Part shown: piece by piece, positions 1 to 7,399 of the stretch
Position numbering within the stretch: the stretch's first letter is position 1
How the letters are laid out: each line of letters begins with the position of its first letter
DNA from: CAZGTQ01 sp964528575
Lineage (GTDB): Bacteria > Planctomycetota > UBA1135 > GCA-002686595
Length of the DNA: 26,335 bases
Reading direction: 5' to 3'
Assembly: GCA_964528575.1 (NCBI GenBank)
Contig: CAZGTQ010000008.1
Location: 1 to 26,335 of the forward strand
Notes under the pieces: generated by a model
Told to the model about the DNA's origin: nothing
What the model saw: only the letters and a program-made list of their open reading frames with translations
The model's database searches: none
Position numbers and translations under genes: made by a program

Positions 1-692
1 TCGACGAGCGGGCCGAGGCCGAGCTCGCGGGCGGCGGCGGTCGTGGTCGGGCCGATCGTGACGATGCGCGCGCCGGCGCGCACGCGCGCGCGGCACGCGA
101 AGCCGCGCGCGGCGGACGGGCTCGCGAGCAGGATCGCGTCGACGGCGCCGAGGTCGGCGAGCGGCTCGTTGTCGGCGAGCGGGCGCGTGCGGTAGACGGC
201 GACGCGCTCGACGCGCGCGCCGGCGGCGGGGAGACGCTCCTCGAGATCGCGCCGGCCGTCCTCGGCCGCGGCGACGACGACGAGCGCGTTCGCGGGGCCT
301 TCCGCGCCCAGGCGCGCGGCGAGCTCCTCGGCGAGCCCGCGGCCGGACTCCTCGCTCGCGACGAGGTCGCAGCGGCCCAGGAGCGCGCGGCACGCGTCGG
401 CGGTCGCGGGGCCGACGGCGGCGACGCGCACGCGCGCGGGCGCTCCGCCGAGCGCTGCGACCGCGGCCGCGCCGCGGCGCGAGGTGAGCGCGAGCCAGTG
501 GGCGCGCTCGAGCGCTGCGCTCAGCGCGGCGCGCGTCGCCGCGCCCGTGAGCTCCTCGTGCTCGATGCACGGCAAATGCACGCCGCGGCCGCCGCGCTCC
601 TCGATCGCGCGCAGCCACGGCTCGGCGTCGTCGGCGGCGCGCGTGACGACGAGCGTGCGCCCGGCGAGCTCGTGTCCGGAGCGTGACGTCAC
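1..692 (-). CDS. hemD: Uroporphyrinogen-III synthase HemD, 3' end cut by window edge
   Basis: Cyclises hydroxymethylbilane to uroporphyrinogen III with inversion of ring D, in the cytosol, directly after HemC. Read from a GTG at 690-692 that overlaps the hemC stop (GTGA). The 230 visible codons begin VTSRSGHELAGRTLVVTRA, the usual first strand of a HemD domain (LVTRA), followed by ALTSRRGAAAV (family 'lTS.nav' motif), VRVAAVGPATADA, LVVVAAAEDGR, VAVYRTRP (family 'vYrt.p') and ILLASPSAARGF plus IVTIGPTTTAAARELG ('aiGpttA.al...G'). These occur in the expected order of the two-lobed fold. Families run about 240-270 residues, so only the last few tens of residues are missing. Third gene of hemA-hemC-hemD; the tight overlaps imply translational coupling. 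Identity comes from motifs plus context; sequence conservation in HemD is always low. Confidence 0.9.
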   Translation of the reverse strand, partial: MTSRSGHELAGRTLVVTRAADDAEPWLRAIEERGGRGVHLPCIEHEELTGAATRAALSAALERAHWLALTSRRGAAAVAALGGAPARVRVAAVGPATADACRALLGRCDLVASEESGRGLAEELAARLGAEGPANALVVVAAAEDGRRDLEERLPAAGARVERVAVYRTRPLADNEPLADLGAVDAILLASPSAARGFACRARVRAGARIVTIGPTTTAAARELGLGPLV

Positions 693-1612
693 GAGCGCGC
701 TCCCCCGCGCAGCGCGCGCCACACGTCCTGCGCGAGGCGCTCGGGGTCGTCGTCGGCGAGCTGCGCGCGCACGAGCCCGCCGTCCGTGCCGAGAGCGGCG
801 TGGCACTGGAGAGCGCCGCTCGCCGTCGCGACGCACCACGCGCCGAGCGGCACGCTGCAACCGCCTTCGACGAGCTCGAGCACGCGCCGCTCGACGCGCA
901 CGCAACGCCGCGTCTCGGCGTCGTCGAGCGCGGCGAGCACCTCGCGCAGCTCCGCATCGTCGGCGCGCACCTGGAGTGCGAGCGCGCCTTGCGACGGCGC
1001 GGGGACGAACAGCGCGGGGTCGAGGGGCTGCTCGACGAGCCCGTCGGTCGACAGCGGCTCGCCGCCCTCGGCGCGCAGGCGCCGCACGCCCGCGGCCGCG
1101 AGCACGATGGCGTCGTACGCGCCGTCCTGGAGCCTCTGCAGGCGCGTCGGCACGTTGCCGCGCAAGAGCTCTGTCGTGAGGTCGGGCCGCAGGTCGGCGA
1201 GCAGCGCGGCGCGGCGCGCGGACGCGGTCCCGACGGTCGCGCTCTCGCGCACGCCGACGCCGCGGTGCGCCTCGGTCGGCGCGGCCGCGCCGGCGCGGAC
1301 GAAGAGCACGTCGCGCGGATCCTCGCGCTCGGGCACGGCGGCGACGACGAGGTCGTCGGGCCCGGCCGACGGCAGGTCTTTGTACGAGTGGACGGCGAGC
1401 TCGACGCGCCGCTCCTGGAGCGCGCGCTCGAGCTCGCGCACGAACACGCCCGGCGCGCCGATGCGGTCGAACGGCACGTCGCGGTTGACGTCGCCGGCGG
1501 TCTCGATCACGACGAGCTCGGCTTCGTGTCCGCGCGCGCGGAGCTCGTCGGCGATCCGGCCGCTCTGCGCGCGCGCCAGGCGCGAGCCCCGCGTCCCGAT
1601 GCGGATCCTCAC
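689..1612 (-). CDS. hemC: Hydroxymethylbilane synthase (porphobilinogen deaminase)
   Basis: Polymerises four porphobilinogens into hydroxymethylbilane on a covalent dipyrromethane cofactor. 307 residues from a GTG at 1610-1612, normal family length. The start is set by the first strand RIRIGTRGSRLARAQ, which directly follows the GTG, and by a 4-nt GTGA overlap with the hemA stop. Visible motifs: HSYKDLPS (75-82; substrate/cofactor loop), EREDPRDVLF (95-104, with the catalytic-site Asp98), TASARRAALL (129-138), RGNVPTRL (151-158), APSQGALAL (205-213) and VEGGCSVPLGA with Cys252 as the cofactor attachment site. All key residues look intact. The reading frame stays open far upstream into hemA, but that extension is antisense-like composition without homology. 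It in turn overlaps hemD by GTGA. Confidence 0.97.
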   Translation of the reverse strand: MRIRIGTRGSRLARAQSGRIADELRARGHEAELVVIETAGDVNRDVPFDRIGAPGVFVRELERALQERRVELAVHSYKDLPSAGPDDLVVAAVPEREDPRDVLFVRAGAAAPTEAHRGVGVRESATVGTASARRAALLADLRPDLTTELLRGNVPTRLQRLQDGAYDAIVLAAAGVRRLRAEGGEPLSTDGLVEQPLDPALFVPAPSQGALALQVRADDAELREVLAALDDAETRRCVRVERRVLELVEGGCSVPLGAWCVATASGALQCHAALGTDGGLVRAQLADDDPERLAQDVWRALRGGARS

Positions 1613-2958
1613 GCGGCGCCTTCCTCCTCGAGCGGCTCGGGCACGCGTACGCGGTCCGCCTCGCCCGCGGCCGCGCGCAGCGTCGCGGCGAGCTCGTCGT
1701 CGGCGCGCGCGAGGAACGCGTCCACCGCGCGCGTGCCGTAGGCGGCGGCGACGTCGCGCAGGCCGGCGGTCGGCAGGTGCGCGAAGCGGCGCGCGAGCGT
1801 GACGGCCCAGCGGCGCACGGCCTCGCGCTCGCCCTCGCCGAGGTGCTCGAGGTCGTGGCTGAAGAGCCGCTCGACGCCCTCGAGCGCCGTTTCGCGGTAG
1901 CGGCGCTGGAGCGCGGCGAACAGCGGCGCGAGGACGCGCTCGCCGACGCGCCGGCAGACGCCCTCGAGCGCTTCGTCGACGAGCGTGCGCGCGTCGGCCA
2001 TCTCGACCAGGCGCCGTTCGCGGGTGCGCTCGGCCTCGGCGATCACGTCGTCCATGCCGACGCGCTCGACGCCGGCGGCGCGCGCGTCCGCGGGGTCGAC
2101 GTCGGCCGGAACGGCGAGGTCGACGACGAGCGGCGGCTCGCCCGACGGCGCGCGCGCCGCGAGCCGCTCGAGGTCGCCGCGCGAGAGCACGGCGCCGGGC
2201 GCGCCGGTCGCGCACACGATCGCCTCGATCGGATCGGGGTCGGCGCGCAGCTCGTCGAGCGTGCGCGCGTCGGCGCCGAGCTGGTGCGCGAGGCGCTCCG
2301 CGCTCGCGCGGCTGCGGCTCGCGACGACGAGCGGCACGGCGCCGGCGACGAGCGCGCGGCCGCAGCGCTCGGTCATCGGCGACGCGCCGACGAGGAGCAC
2401 GGCTCCCGGTGTGCGGCCGATGCGCGCGCGGACGCGCTCGATCGCGATCTCGGCGAGCGACTCGCGCCCGTGGTCGATGCCGGTCGAGCGGTGCACCCGG
2501 CGCGCGACGCGCAGCGCCTCGTCGAGCACGAGCTCGAGTCGCGGTCCGAGCGTGCCGAGCGCGCGCGCCTCGTCGAGCGCGGCGCGCACTTGATTGGCGA
2601 CGTCGGTCTCACCGACGCGCGCGGAGTCGAGCCCGGTCGCGACGCAGAACAGGTGCTCGATCGCGCCCTCGCCGGCCCACGCGCGCAGCGCGCGCTCGGC
2701 CTCGCCCGGCTCGGGCGCGCGCCCGACGAGGCTCGCGAACAAGCGCCGCCGGTAGCGCGAGAGCGGCACGCCGCGCTCGGCGACGACCGCGATCTCGACG
2801 CGGTTGCACGTCGCGAGGTAGACGAGCTCGCTCGCCGCGACCTCGCTCGCGAGCCGCCGCAGCCGCTCCTCGCGCCCGTCGGCCGCGAGCGTGAACCGCG
2901 CGAGCGCATCGGCGCCCCCCTGGCGCCACGAGATCCCGAACACACCGATCCGATCCAT
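1609..2958 (-). CDS. hemA: Glutamyl-tRNA reductase, divergent
   Basis: Reduces Glu-tRNA(Glu) to glutamate-1-semialdehyde, the first committed step of C5-pathway tetrapyrrole synthesis. 449 residues from ATG 2956-2958, preceded by AGGGG about 5 nt upstream. N-terminal catalytic domain holds YLATCNRVEI with nucleophile Cys51; GLDSARVGETDV follows; the NADPH-binding Rossmann domain has VLLVGASPMTERCGRAL and VVASRSRASAERLA; VVDLAVPADVDP closes it; the C-terminal third is the helical dimerisation domain. Odd points: the usual N-terminal 'NHKTAPVE'-type segment is SWRQGGADAL, the usual 'GEPQILGQV' reads GETDVANQV, and 'VPRDV' reads VPADV. The catalytic Cys is kept, so I still call it functional HemA, but a divergent branch. 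First gene of hemA-hemC-hemD. Confidence 0.9.
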   Translation of the reverse strand: MDRIGVFGISWRQGGADALARFTLAADGREERLRRLASEVAASELVYLATCNRVEIAVVAERGVPLSRYRRRLFASLVGRAPEPGEAERALRAWAGEGAIEHLFCVATGLDSARVGETDVANQVRAALDEARALGTLGPRLELVLDEALRVARRVHRSTGIDHGRESLAEIAIERVRARIGRTPGAVLLVGASPMTERCGRALVAGAVPLVVASRSRASAERLAHQLGADARTLDELRADPDPIEAIVCATGAPGAVLSRGDLERLAARAPSGEPPLVVDLAVPADVDPADARAAGVERVGMDDVIAEAERTRERRLVEMADARTLVDEALEGVCRRVGERVLAPLFAALQRRYRETALEGVERLFSHDLEHLGEGEREAVRRWAVTLARRFAHLPTAGLRDVAAAYGTRAVDAFLARADDELAATLRAAAGEADRVRVPEPLEEEGAA

Positions 2959-2991
2959 GAGACCCCTCGTGTACCCGAATCGGCCGCGGGA

Positions 2992-3010
2992 GTGTCACGT
3001 CCGTGTCACG
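2992..3010 (-). promoter_or_regulatory. 11-bp-spaced direct repeat upstream of hemA
   Basis: GTGTCACG occurs twice on the plus strand, at 2992-2999 and 3003-3010 (CGTGACAC on the hemA strand), spaced 11 bp start to start, about one helical turn. It lies 34-52 nt before the hemA ATG, where a -35 box or operator would sit; GTGACA also resembles a -35 hexamer. The same 135-nt spacer must hold the start signals of the divergent CPBP gene. Binding by a regulator is inference. Confidence 0.35.
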
Positions 3011-3080
3011 GAGCGGGTTTTTCGTGCGCCCGGCAGGACGTCGCGCGCGAGGGGCGTGGGACGAGCGGCGCAGATGGGTG

Positions 3081-3086
3081 TAGCCT
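3081..3086 (+). promoter_or_regulatory. Possible -10 box for the CPBP gene (leaderless)
   Basis: TAGCCT lies exactly 7 nt before the GTG at 3094, the distance expected if transcription starts at the start codon. No Shine-Dalgarno sequence is visible before this GTG. No clear -35. Weak on its own; supported by similar spacing at 9947 and 18862. Confidence 0.3.
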
Positions 3087-3093
3087 CGGTCTC

Positions 3094-4011
3094 GTGCTGG
3101 AGCACACGAGCGCCGCAGCCGCGCCGGCGGCGCGAAGCGCGGGCGAGCCGCTGGCCGAGGACGGAGGCCGGCGAGCGCGCCTGGGTGTGCTCGTCGTCGC
3201 GCTCGTGCTCGTCGTCCCGGCGGCGCGCGTGTGGCAGCCCCTGCTCGAGCATCTGGTCCTGCGGCCCCGGTTCGGTTGGGAGCCCGAGGGCGATCTCGCG
3301 ATCCTGCAATGGTTCGCCACGCCGCAGGGCATCTACACGTGGTACCTGCCGCTCGTGCTGTTCGTCGCGGCCGCGGCGCTCCTCTTCGTGAGTGTGTCGG
3401 GGCGTGGTTTCCGCGAGGGTCTGCGTCTGAAGCCGCTGCGCGTGTCTCCACGTGTAGCCGTCGCGCTCGCCACCGGGACCGTGCTGCCCGGAGCGGTTCT
3501 GTTCGCTGTGGCCCTGTGGCTCACGACCGGCAGCGTCCGCATCCCGTGGGCGCCTACGATCACCGAGTCGGGTGCGATGCACGTCCTTGCGATCACCGCT
3601 CTGTGGTCGGTCGGTCCCGCCGTCGGCGAAGAGCTGTTCTTCCGAGGCTTCGTCCAACGTGGGCTCGAGGAGCGACTGCGTCCCGGCGTTGCGACCGTGC
3701 TCGCCGCCGCCGCGTTCGCACTCTGGCACGTCGACCCGTTCCAAGCGCTCCCCGCATTCGCGATCGGCCTGTGGCTGGGCGTGGTCGCGTACGCCTGCGG
3801 CTCCGTCTGGCCGGCGATCCTCGGTCACTTCCAGATGAACCTCATGCTCGTCCTCGTGCGGCTCCTGTGGGCGCGCGACACGTCGTCGGTGGCGGGCGAC
3901 GTGCTCGCCATCGCTTGGCTGGTCGTCAGCGCGGCGGGCCTCGTGTACGGTGGAGCGCGTCTCTGCGTCGATCGCAGACCGAGCGAGTCCGGACAAGGGG
4001 GGAAGCGATGA
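3094..4011 (+). CDS. CPBP family intramembrane metalloprotease
   Basis: Polytopic membrane protein of the CAAX-protease/bacteriocin-processing (Abi, Rce1-like) family, 305 residues. Several hydrophobic segments precede the core motifs: GEELFFRGF with Glu179-Glu180 and Arg184, HVDPF with His212, and GHFQMNL with His245, matching motifs 1-3 that form the catalytic/metal site in the membrane. Members cleave prenylated or membrane proteins, or process peptides; the substrate here is unknown. GTG 3094 was chosen because it is the first in-frame start after a TAGCCT box and leaves a short polar N-terminus before the first membrane helix. Its stop overlaps the next gene as ATGA, so the lipoprotein downstream is a candidate partner or substrate. 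Codon use is less extreme than in the hem genes. Confidence 0.88.
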   Translation: MLEHTSAAAAPAARSAGEPLAEDGGRRARLGVLVVALVLVVPAARVWQPLLEHLVLRPRFGWEPEGDLAILQWFATPQGIYTWYLPLVLFVAAAALLFVSVSGRGFREGLRLKPLRVSPRVAVALATGTVLPGAVLFAVALWLTTGSVRIPWAPTITESGAMHVLAITALWSVGPAVGEELFFRGFVQRGLEERLRPGVATVLAAAAFALWHVDPFQALPAFAIGLWLGVVAYACGSVWPAILGHFQMNLMLVLVRLLWARDTSSVAGDVLAIAWLVVSAAGLVYGGARLCVDRRPSESGQGGKR

Positions 4012-5213
4012 CGCGATCTGCTGAAGCTGGGATCCGCTCCGTGACGCTCGTCTTCGTCGCCGCACTCGCGGTGGGCTGCGGCCGGGATCCGGTCGCGGTC
4101 CACGTCCGGCTCGAGTCGCCCGGGCCCTACGTCGGCTCGGTTCCGGTCTCGATCGCGTCGCTCGAGGACGACGGTCGGATCCTCTGGAGCGGCGAGCTAC
4201 GGCTCGGGGTGGCGGTCGCGCTCGGCGAAGCGGAGCTCGGCGCAGGGCTCGGCGGTGCGACGCGCGTCGAGCTGCGGCCGCGCTTCCCGGGGAGTCACGG
4301 CTACGCCGCGACGGTCGCGGTCGGCCGAGGCGCGTCGCACGAAGACGCCGCCGCTGCCGTGCGCTTGCCCGCGCTCGGGGTGCTCGAGGTTCGCGTCGTC
4401 GACGACCGCGGCTCTCCGGCGGCCCATCTGCCCGTCTTCGTCCAGGCGCTCGACGGTGTGGAGCCGGCGGGGCCCCCGCAGCGGGGCGAGACGGACGACT
4501 TGGGATTCATGAGGATCGCGCCGGTCGCGATCGGCGCGGAGTTGTTCGTGCACGCGACCGCCGCGGACGACGTCCGTCAGCAGGGCGGTCACGTCACCGC
4601 GAGCGCCTGGGACGGGAGCACGGCGAGGTGCTCCGTCGTCCTGACCGCGGACGCCGTGGACGTCCGCGGCGTCGTCGTGGACTCGGCCGGCGAGCCGGTC
4701 GCCGAGCGCGAGCTCGTCCTGGGGTTCTCGATGAGCGATCCGCACGCCGTTTCGAGGACGCTCGAGGCGGTCCGGAGCGGAGCACGCGTCGTGCAGCTCG
4801 GGAGGCTGAGCACCCGGCTCGAGGACACGACCACCGATGCACGTGGACGGTTCGAGCACCGGATCCACCGGGGCGACTACGAAGAGGAGGGGCTGCTCCA
4901 CGTGTCGATCAGGGCCGCGGACTTGGAGGGCCGGTCCGAGGACCTCGTCCTCGATGCGAACGGATCGGCGCTGGACGTGGGCACGATCGTCCTCTGGTCC
5001 CGCATCGAGCGTTTCCCGATGCGCAACGCGGACGCCGCGCAACTGCTCGGCACGACGAAAGAGCGGCTCGAGGAGGTCGCCGCGACGGGTCGGATCCACG
5101 CGCACACCTTCAACGGAGAGCGGTTCTGGAGCGCCGACGAGCTCCTTCAGGCCGGCCTCGCTCTCGACGTGCTCACGCCGGAGCTCAGAGAGAAGCTCGA
5201 GCGAGCGCGGTGA
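4008..5213 (+). CDS. Lipoprotein with carboxypeptidase-like repeats and C-terminal HTH-like module
   Basis: 401 residues. Start ATG overlaps the CPBP stop (ATGA). Residues 9-24 form a signal peptide ending AALAVGC, so Cys24 is the likely lipidation site. The middle holds beta-rich segments such as LEVRVVDDRGSPAAHLPV and DVRGVVVDSAGEPVAERE followed by TDARGRFEHRI, the look of carboxypeptidase regulatory-like (Ig-type) domains. The surprise is residues 336-385: FPMRNADAAQLLGTTKER, then LEEVAATGRIHAH, then NGERFWSADELLQAG. This follows the layout of excisionase/MerR-type HTH_17 modules ('l...eaA.lLgvs...v..li..GrI.a.....g.r.w.i...el'). A DNA-binding fold on an exported lipoprotein is contradictory, so it may instead bind protein, or export may be incomplete. 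Function unknown. Confidence 0.8.
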   Translation: MTRSAEAGIRSVTLVFVAALAVGCGRDPVAVHVRLESPGPYVGSVPVSIASLEDDGRILWSGELRLGVAVALGEAELGAGLGGATRVELRPRFPGSHGYAATVAVGRGASHEDAAAAVRLPALGVLEVRVVDDRGSPAAHLPVFVQALDGVEPAGPPQRGETDDLGFMRIAPVAIGAELFVHATAADDVRQQGGHVTASAWDGSTARCSVVLTADAVDVRGVVVDSAGEPVAERELVLGFSMSDPHAVSRTLEAVRSGARVVQLGRLSTRLEDTTTDARGRFEHRIHRGDYEEEGLLHVSIRAADLEGRSEDLVLDANGSALDVGTIVLWSRIERFPMRNADAAQLLGTTKERLEEVAATGRIHAHTFNGERFWSADELLQAGLALDVLTPELREKLERAR

Positions 5214-5230
5214 CGCCCGCCGGCGCTCAC
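5210..5230. terminator. Inverted repeat at convergent junction
   Basis: GTGACGCC (5210-5217) and GGCGCTCAC (5222-5230) pair as a stem with one bulged base and a 4-nt loop. Both stop codons (TGA 5211-5213 plus; TCA 5227-5229 for the minus gene) lie in the stem. No T-run on either side. A bidirectional terminator is plausible from position; two paired stop codons contribute part of the symmetry by chance. Confidence 0.35.
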
Positions 5231-6357
5231 TTCCTCTCGTAGTCGAAGGCCGTGGCCGGCGGGAGCTGCGCGGCGATGCTCCGCAGCATCGCGGCCACGT
5301 GCGCCGGCGCCCTCTCGGCGAAGTCCGAGAGGTGCCGGCGGCCCGCGAGGCGCCAGAGGTATTGGGTGCACTGGTGGATCTCACCGAGCGCTTCCGGCTC
5401 CGCTGCCAGCAAGCGCGACTCGATCGCCGGCACGAGCTGCGGCTGGGCGGAGAGCACTTCGACCTTCAGCTCCTGCGACGCGCTCGAGAGCGTTCGGATC
5501 GCCATCTCGAGGATCCGCCGGTCGAGCGCGGACGTCGGAGTGAGAGACGTCGACGACAGGATGTCCTGGTAGAGCGCCTTCCCGCCGAAGCTCGACGCGC
5601 AGCGCAGGAGCTTCTGCGCCGCCGCTGGAGCCTGCGCGCCGCGCTCTCGGACGACGTCGAACAGGAACGTCCGCACACGCGAGCTCGCGGGCAAGCGGTG
5701 GATGATCTCGCGCGCCACCGTCTCGGACGCGCCGTCGTAGTAGGCGAGCACGGGGTCGGGCTCCGCCTCGGTGCAGCTCGCCGTGAGACGCGCGAGGTGG
5801 CAGTCGACGATCGACGGGTACTCGGGAGCGTCGAGCGGCGTCGTCGCCAGGAGCGAGCGCACCCACGCGCACACCGTCCGGCCGCGCTGCCGGCGCAGGT
5901 GCTCGAGGATGCTCGAGCGGTAGACCGGGAACCCGGCGTAGACGCTTTGGAGCCAGCGGAGCACGGCCGGGCTCGCGCTGGCCTCGCACGCTCGCATGAA
6001 CGACGCGCGCGCGATCGAGCCGTGGTAGCTCTTCGCCTGGATCACGTCCGCGGGTAGGACGAAGTCCCCCTCGCCGCCGCCGCTCGCGAGGTGGTCCTCG
6101 TAGAGCTGCACGATGCGCACCTGGACGATCTGCGCGTCCACGACGGCCGACCTGAACATCGCGTCGAGGATCGACAGGTCGGCTCCGACCGAAAGGTCGA
6201 GAGCGTCGAGCGTCCGGAGCGCGGCTCCGAGGTCGTCCCGGACGGAAGAGCGCGCCGCGACCGGCGGACCCGCCGACGCCGCGACGAGCGCGATGGCCGT
6301 GAGCCAGCGTCCTCGGCAGCGCGTGGCGAGCGATCCGTTCGAGCCTGCGACGTTCAT
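5227..6357 (-). CDS. Exported protein of unknown function
   Basis: 376 residues; I do not recognise the family. The N-terminus has arginines (14, 16, 17) followed by a hydrophobic run LTAIALVAASAG and AAR, a Sec-type signal peptide with likely cleavage near residue 35. No lipobox. The rest is predominantly helical with several Leu/Ala-rich blocks (for example ILEHLRRQRGRTVCAWVRSLL and AAAQKLLRCASSFGGKALY), which could be HEAT-like helical repeats, but I see no catalytic motif. It begins 40 nt downstream of the hemH stop on the same strand, so it may be the last gene of a yjbQ-S9 peptidase-hemH transcript. It converges with the HTH lipoprotein gene (13 nt between stops). No good ribosome binding site is visible before the ATG. 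Confidence 0.75.
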   Translation of the reverse strand: MNVAGSNGSLATRCRGRWLTAIALVAASAGPPVAARSSVRDDLGAALRTLDALDLSVGADLSILDAMFRSAVVDAQIVQVRIVQLYEDHLASGGGEGDFVLPADVIQAKSYHGSIARASFMRACEASASPAVLRWLQSVYAGFPVYRSSILEHLRRQRGRTVCAWVRSLLATTPLDAPEYPSIVDCHLARLTASCTEAEPDPVLAYYDGASETVAREIIHRLPASSRVRTFLFDVVRERGAQAPAAAQKLLRCASSFGGKALYQDILSSTSLTPTSALDRRILEMAIRTLSSASQELKVEVLSAQPQLVPAIESRLLAAEPEALGEIHQCTQYLWRLAGRRHLSDFAERAPAHVAAMLRSIAAQLPPATAFDYERK

Positions 6358-6397
6358 CGCGAGTCGGCGTGAGCGCTAGGCGCGCTCCCGCCGGCGG

Positions 6398-7399
6398 TCA
6401 CACGGCTGCCGCGAGCTCGAATCCCGCCGCCTTCGCGAGCGAGCGGATCATCTCCGGATGGTCCTCGACGGCGCCGACGAGCGCGTAGCGATCGCCGCCG
6501 GCGTCGAGGAACGTCTTGCGGGCGGCGATGCCGATCTCCTCGAGCGTCTCGAGGCCCTCGGTCAGGAACCCCGGGCACACGACCGCGACGCTCTTGGTGC
6601 CCGCGCGTGCGAGCGATGCGAGCGTCGCGTCCGTCGCCGGCTCGAGCCACGGCTCGCGGCCGAAGCGCGACTGCCACGTCGCCGAAGCGCGCTCCGCGGG
6701 CCAGCCGAGCGCGGCGAGCAGCGCGCCCGTCGTCGCGGCGCACGCGCGGCTGTAGCCGTGGTCCTCGCTCGCGTCGTAGCGCACCGGAATGCCGTGGAAC
6801 GAGACGACCAGGTGCTCCGGACGGCCGCCGAGCTCGTCGAACGCCTCCTCGCAGCGCGCGGCGAGCGCGGCGACGTAGTGCGGGCAATCGGGCGGGACGA
6901 AGCCGAGCCGCACGCGACCGCGCGCGCGCATCCCCGCGACGTCGAGCACGGTGAGCGCGGACTCGATGCGGTCCTCGATCGTCCCCGTCGTCGCGCCCGT
7001 GCGCTGCGGGAACAGCGGCACGACCGTCACGCTCGTGCGGTCGAGACGCACCGAGCGCTTGATCAGATCGTCGATCGACGGCTTGCCGTAGCGCAGCGCC
7101 CAGTCGACGTTCGCGCGGCGCGTGAGCGCGGCGCCGAGCGCCTGGCTCACCCGCTTCGTGCCCGCGGCCAAGGGCGAGCCGTCGGGGGTCCAGATCGACG
7201 CGTACGCCTTTGCGACGAGCGGCGGCCGGCGGCGCAGCACGATGCCGTTCAGGACGAGCTTCCAGAGGAGCCCCTGGCGGTCGACGACGCGCGGGTCGGA
7301 CAAGAACTCGCGCAGGAACGCGCGCACGCCCTCGGGCGTCGGCGCCGCCGGCGTGCCGAGGTTGACGAGCACGACGTCGTGGTCGGGGGGCTTCGCCAT
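6398..7399 (-). CDS. hemH: Ferrochelatase
   Basis: Inserts Fe2+ into a porphyrin as the last or near-last step of haem synthesis. 333 residues, typical length. Begins DVVLVNLGTPAAPTPEGVRAFL, the hallmark N-terminus. Other motifs: PLFPQRTGATTGT (128-140, family 'PlyPqys..Ttg'), VVSFHGIP with metal-site His202, TWQSRFGREPWLEP (241-254), and PGFLTEGLETLEEI (276-289) with catalytic Glu284; the residue two before it is Gly where many enzymes have His and some proteobacterial ones Cys. The ATG shares one base with the stop of the upstream peptidase gene (TGATG), so the two are translationally coupled. The other haem genes of the window lie 3.4 kb away on the same strand, separated by two genes on the opposite strand. 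Confidence 0.97.
   Translation of the reverse strand: MAKPPDHDVVLVNLGTPAAPTPEGVRAFLREFLSDPRVVDRQGLLWKLVLNGIVLRRRPPLVAKAYASIWTPDGSPLAAGTKRVSQALGAALTRRANVDWALRYGKPSIDDLIKRSVRLDRTSVTVVPLFPQRTGATTGTIEDRIESALTVLDVAGMRARGRVRLGFVPPDCPHYVAALAARCEEAFDELGGRPEHLVVSFHGIPVRYDASEDHGYSRACAATTGALLAALGWPAERASATWQSRFGREPWLEPATDATLASLARAGTKSVAVVCPGFLTEGLETLEEIGIAARKTFLDAGGDRYALVGAVEDHPEMIRSLAKAAGFELAAAV

Noticed and set aside
3010..3026. Terminator (CCGTGTCACGG followed by T5 on the plus strand)
   Set aside because: No plus-strand gene ends upstream; the loop is too small. It lies in the divergent promoter region.
1777..3093. N-terminal extension of the CPBP gene across hemA
   Set aside because: It lies antisense to hemA with shadow composition; the CPBP domain and a sensible start begin at 3094.
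6398..7399. Loss of the ferrochelatase His before the catalytic Glu
   Set aside because: Several active bacterial HemH proteins also lack His there, so Gly at this site is not evidence of inactivity.
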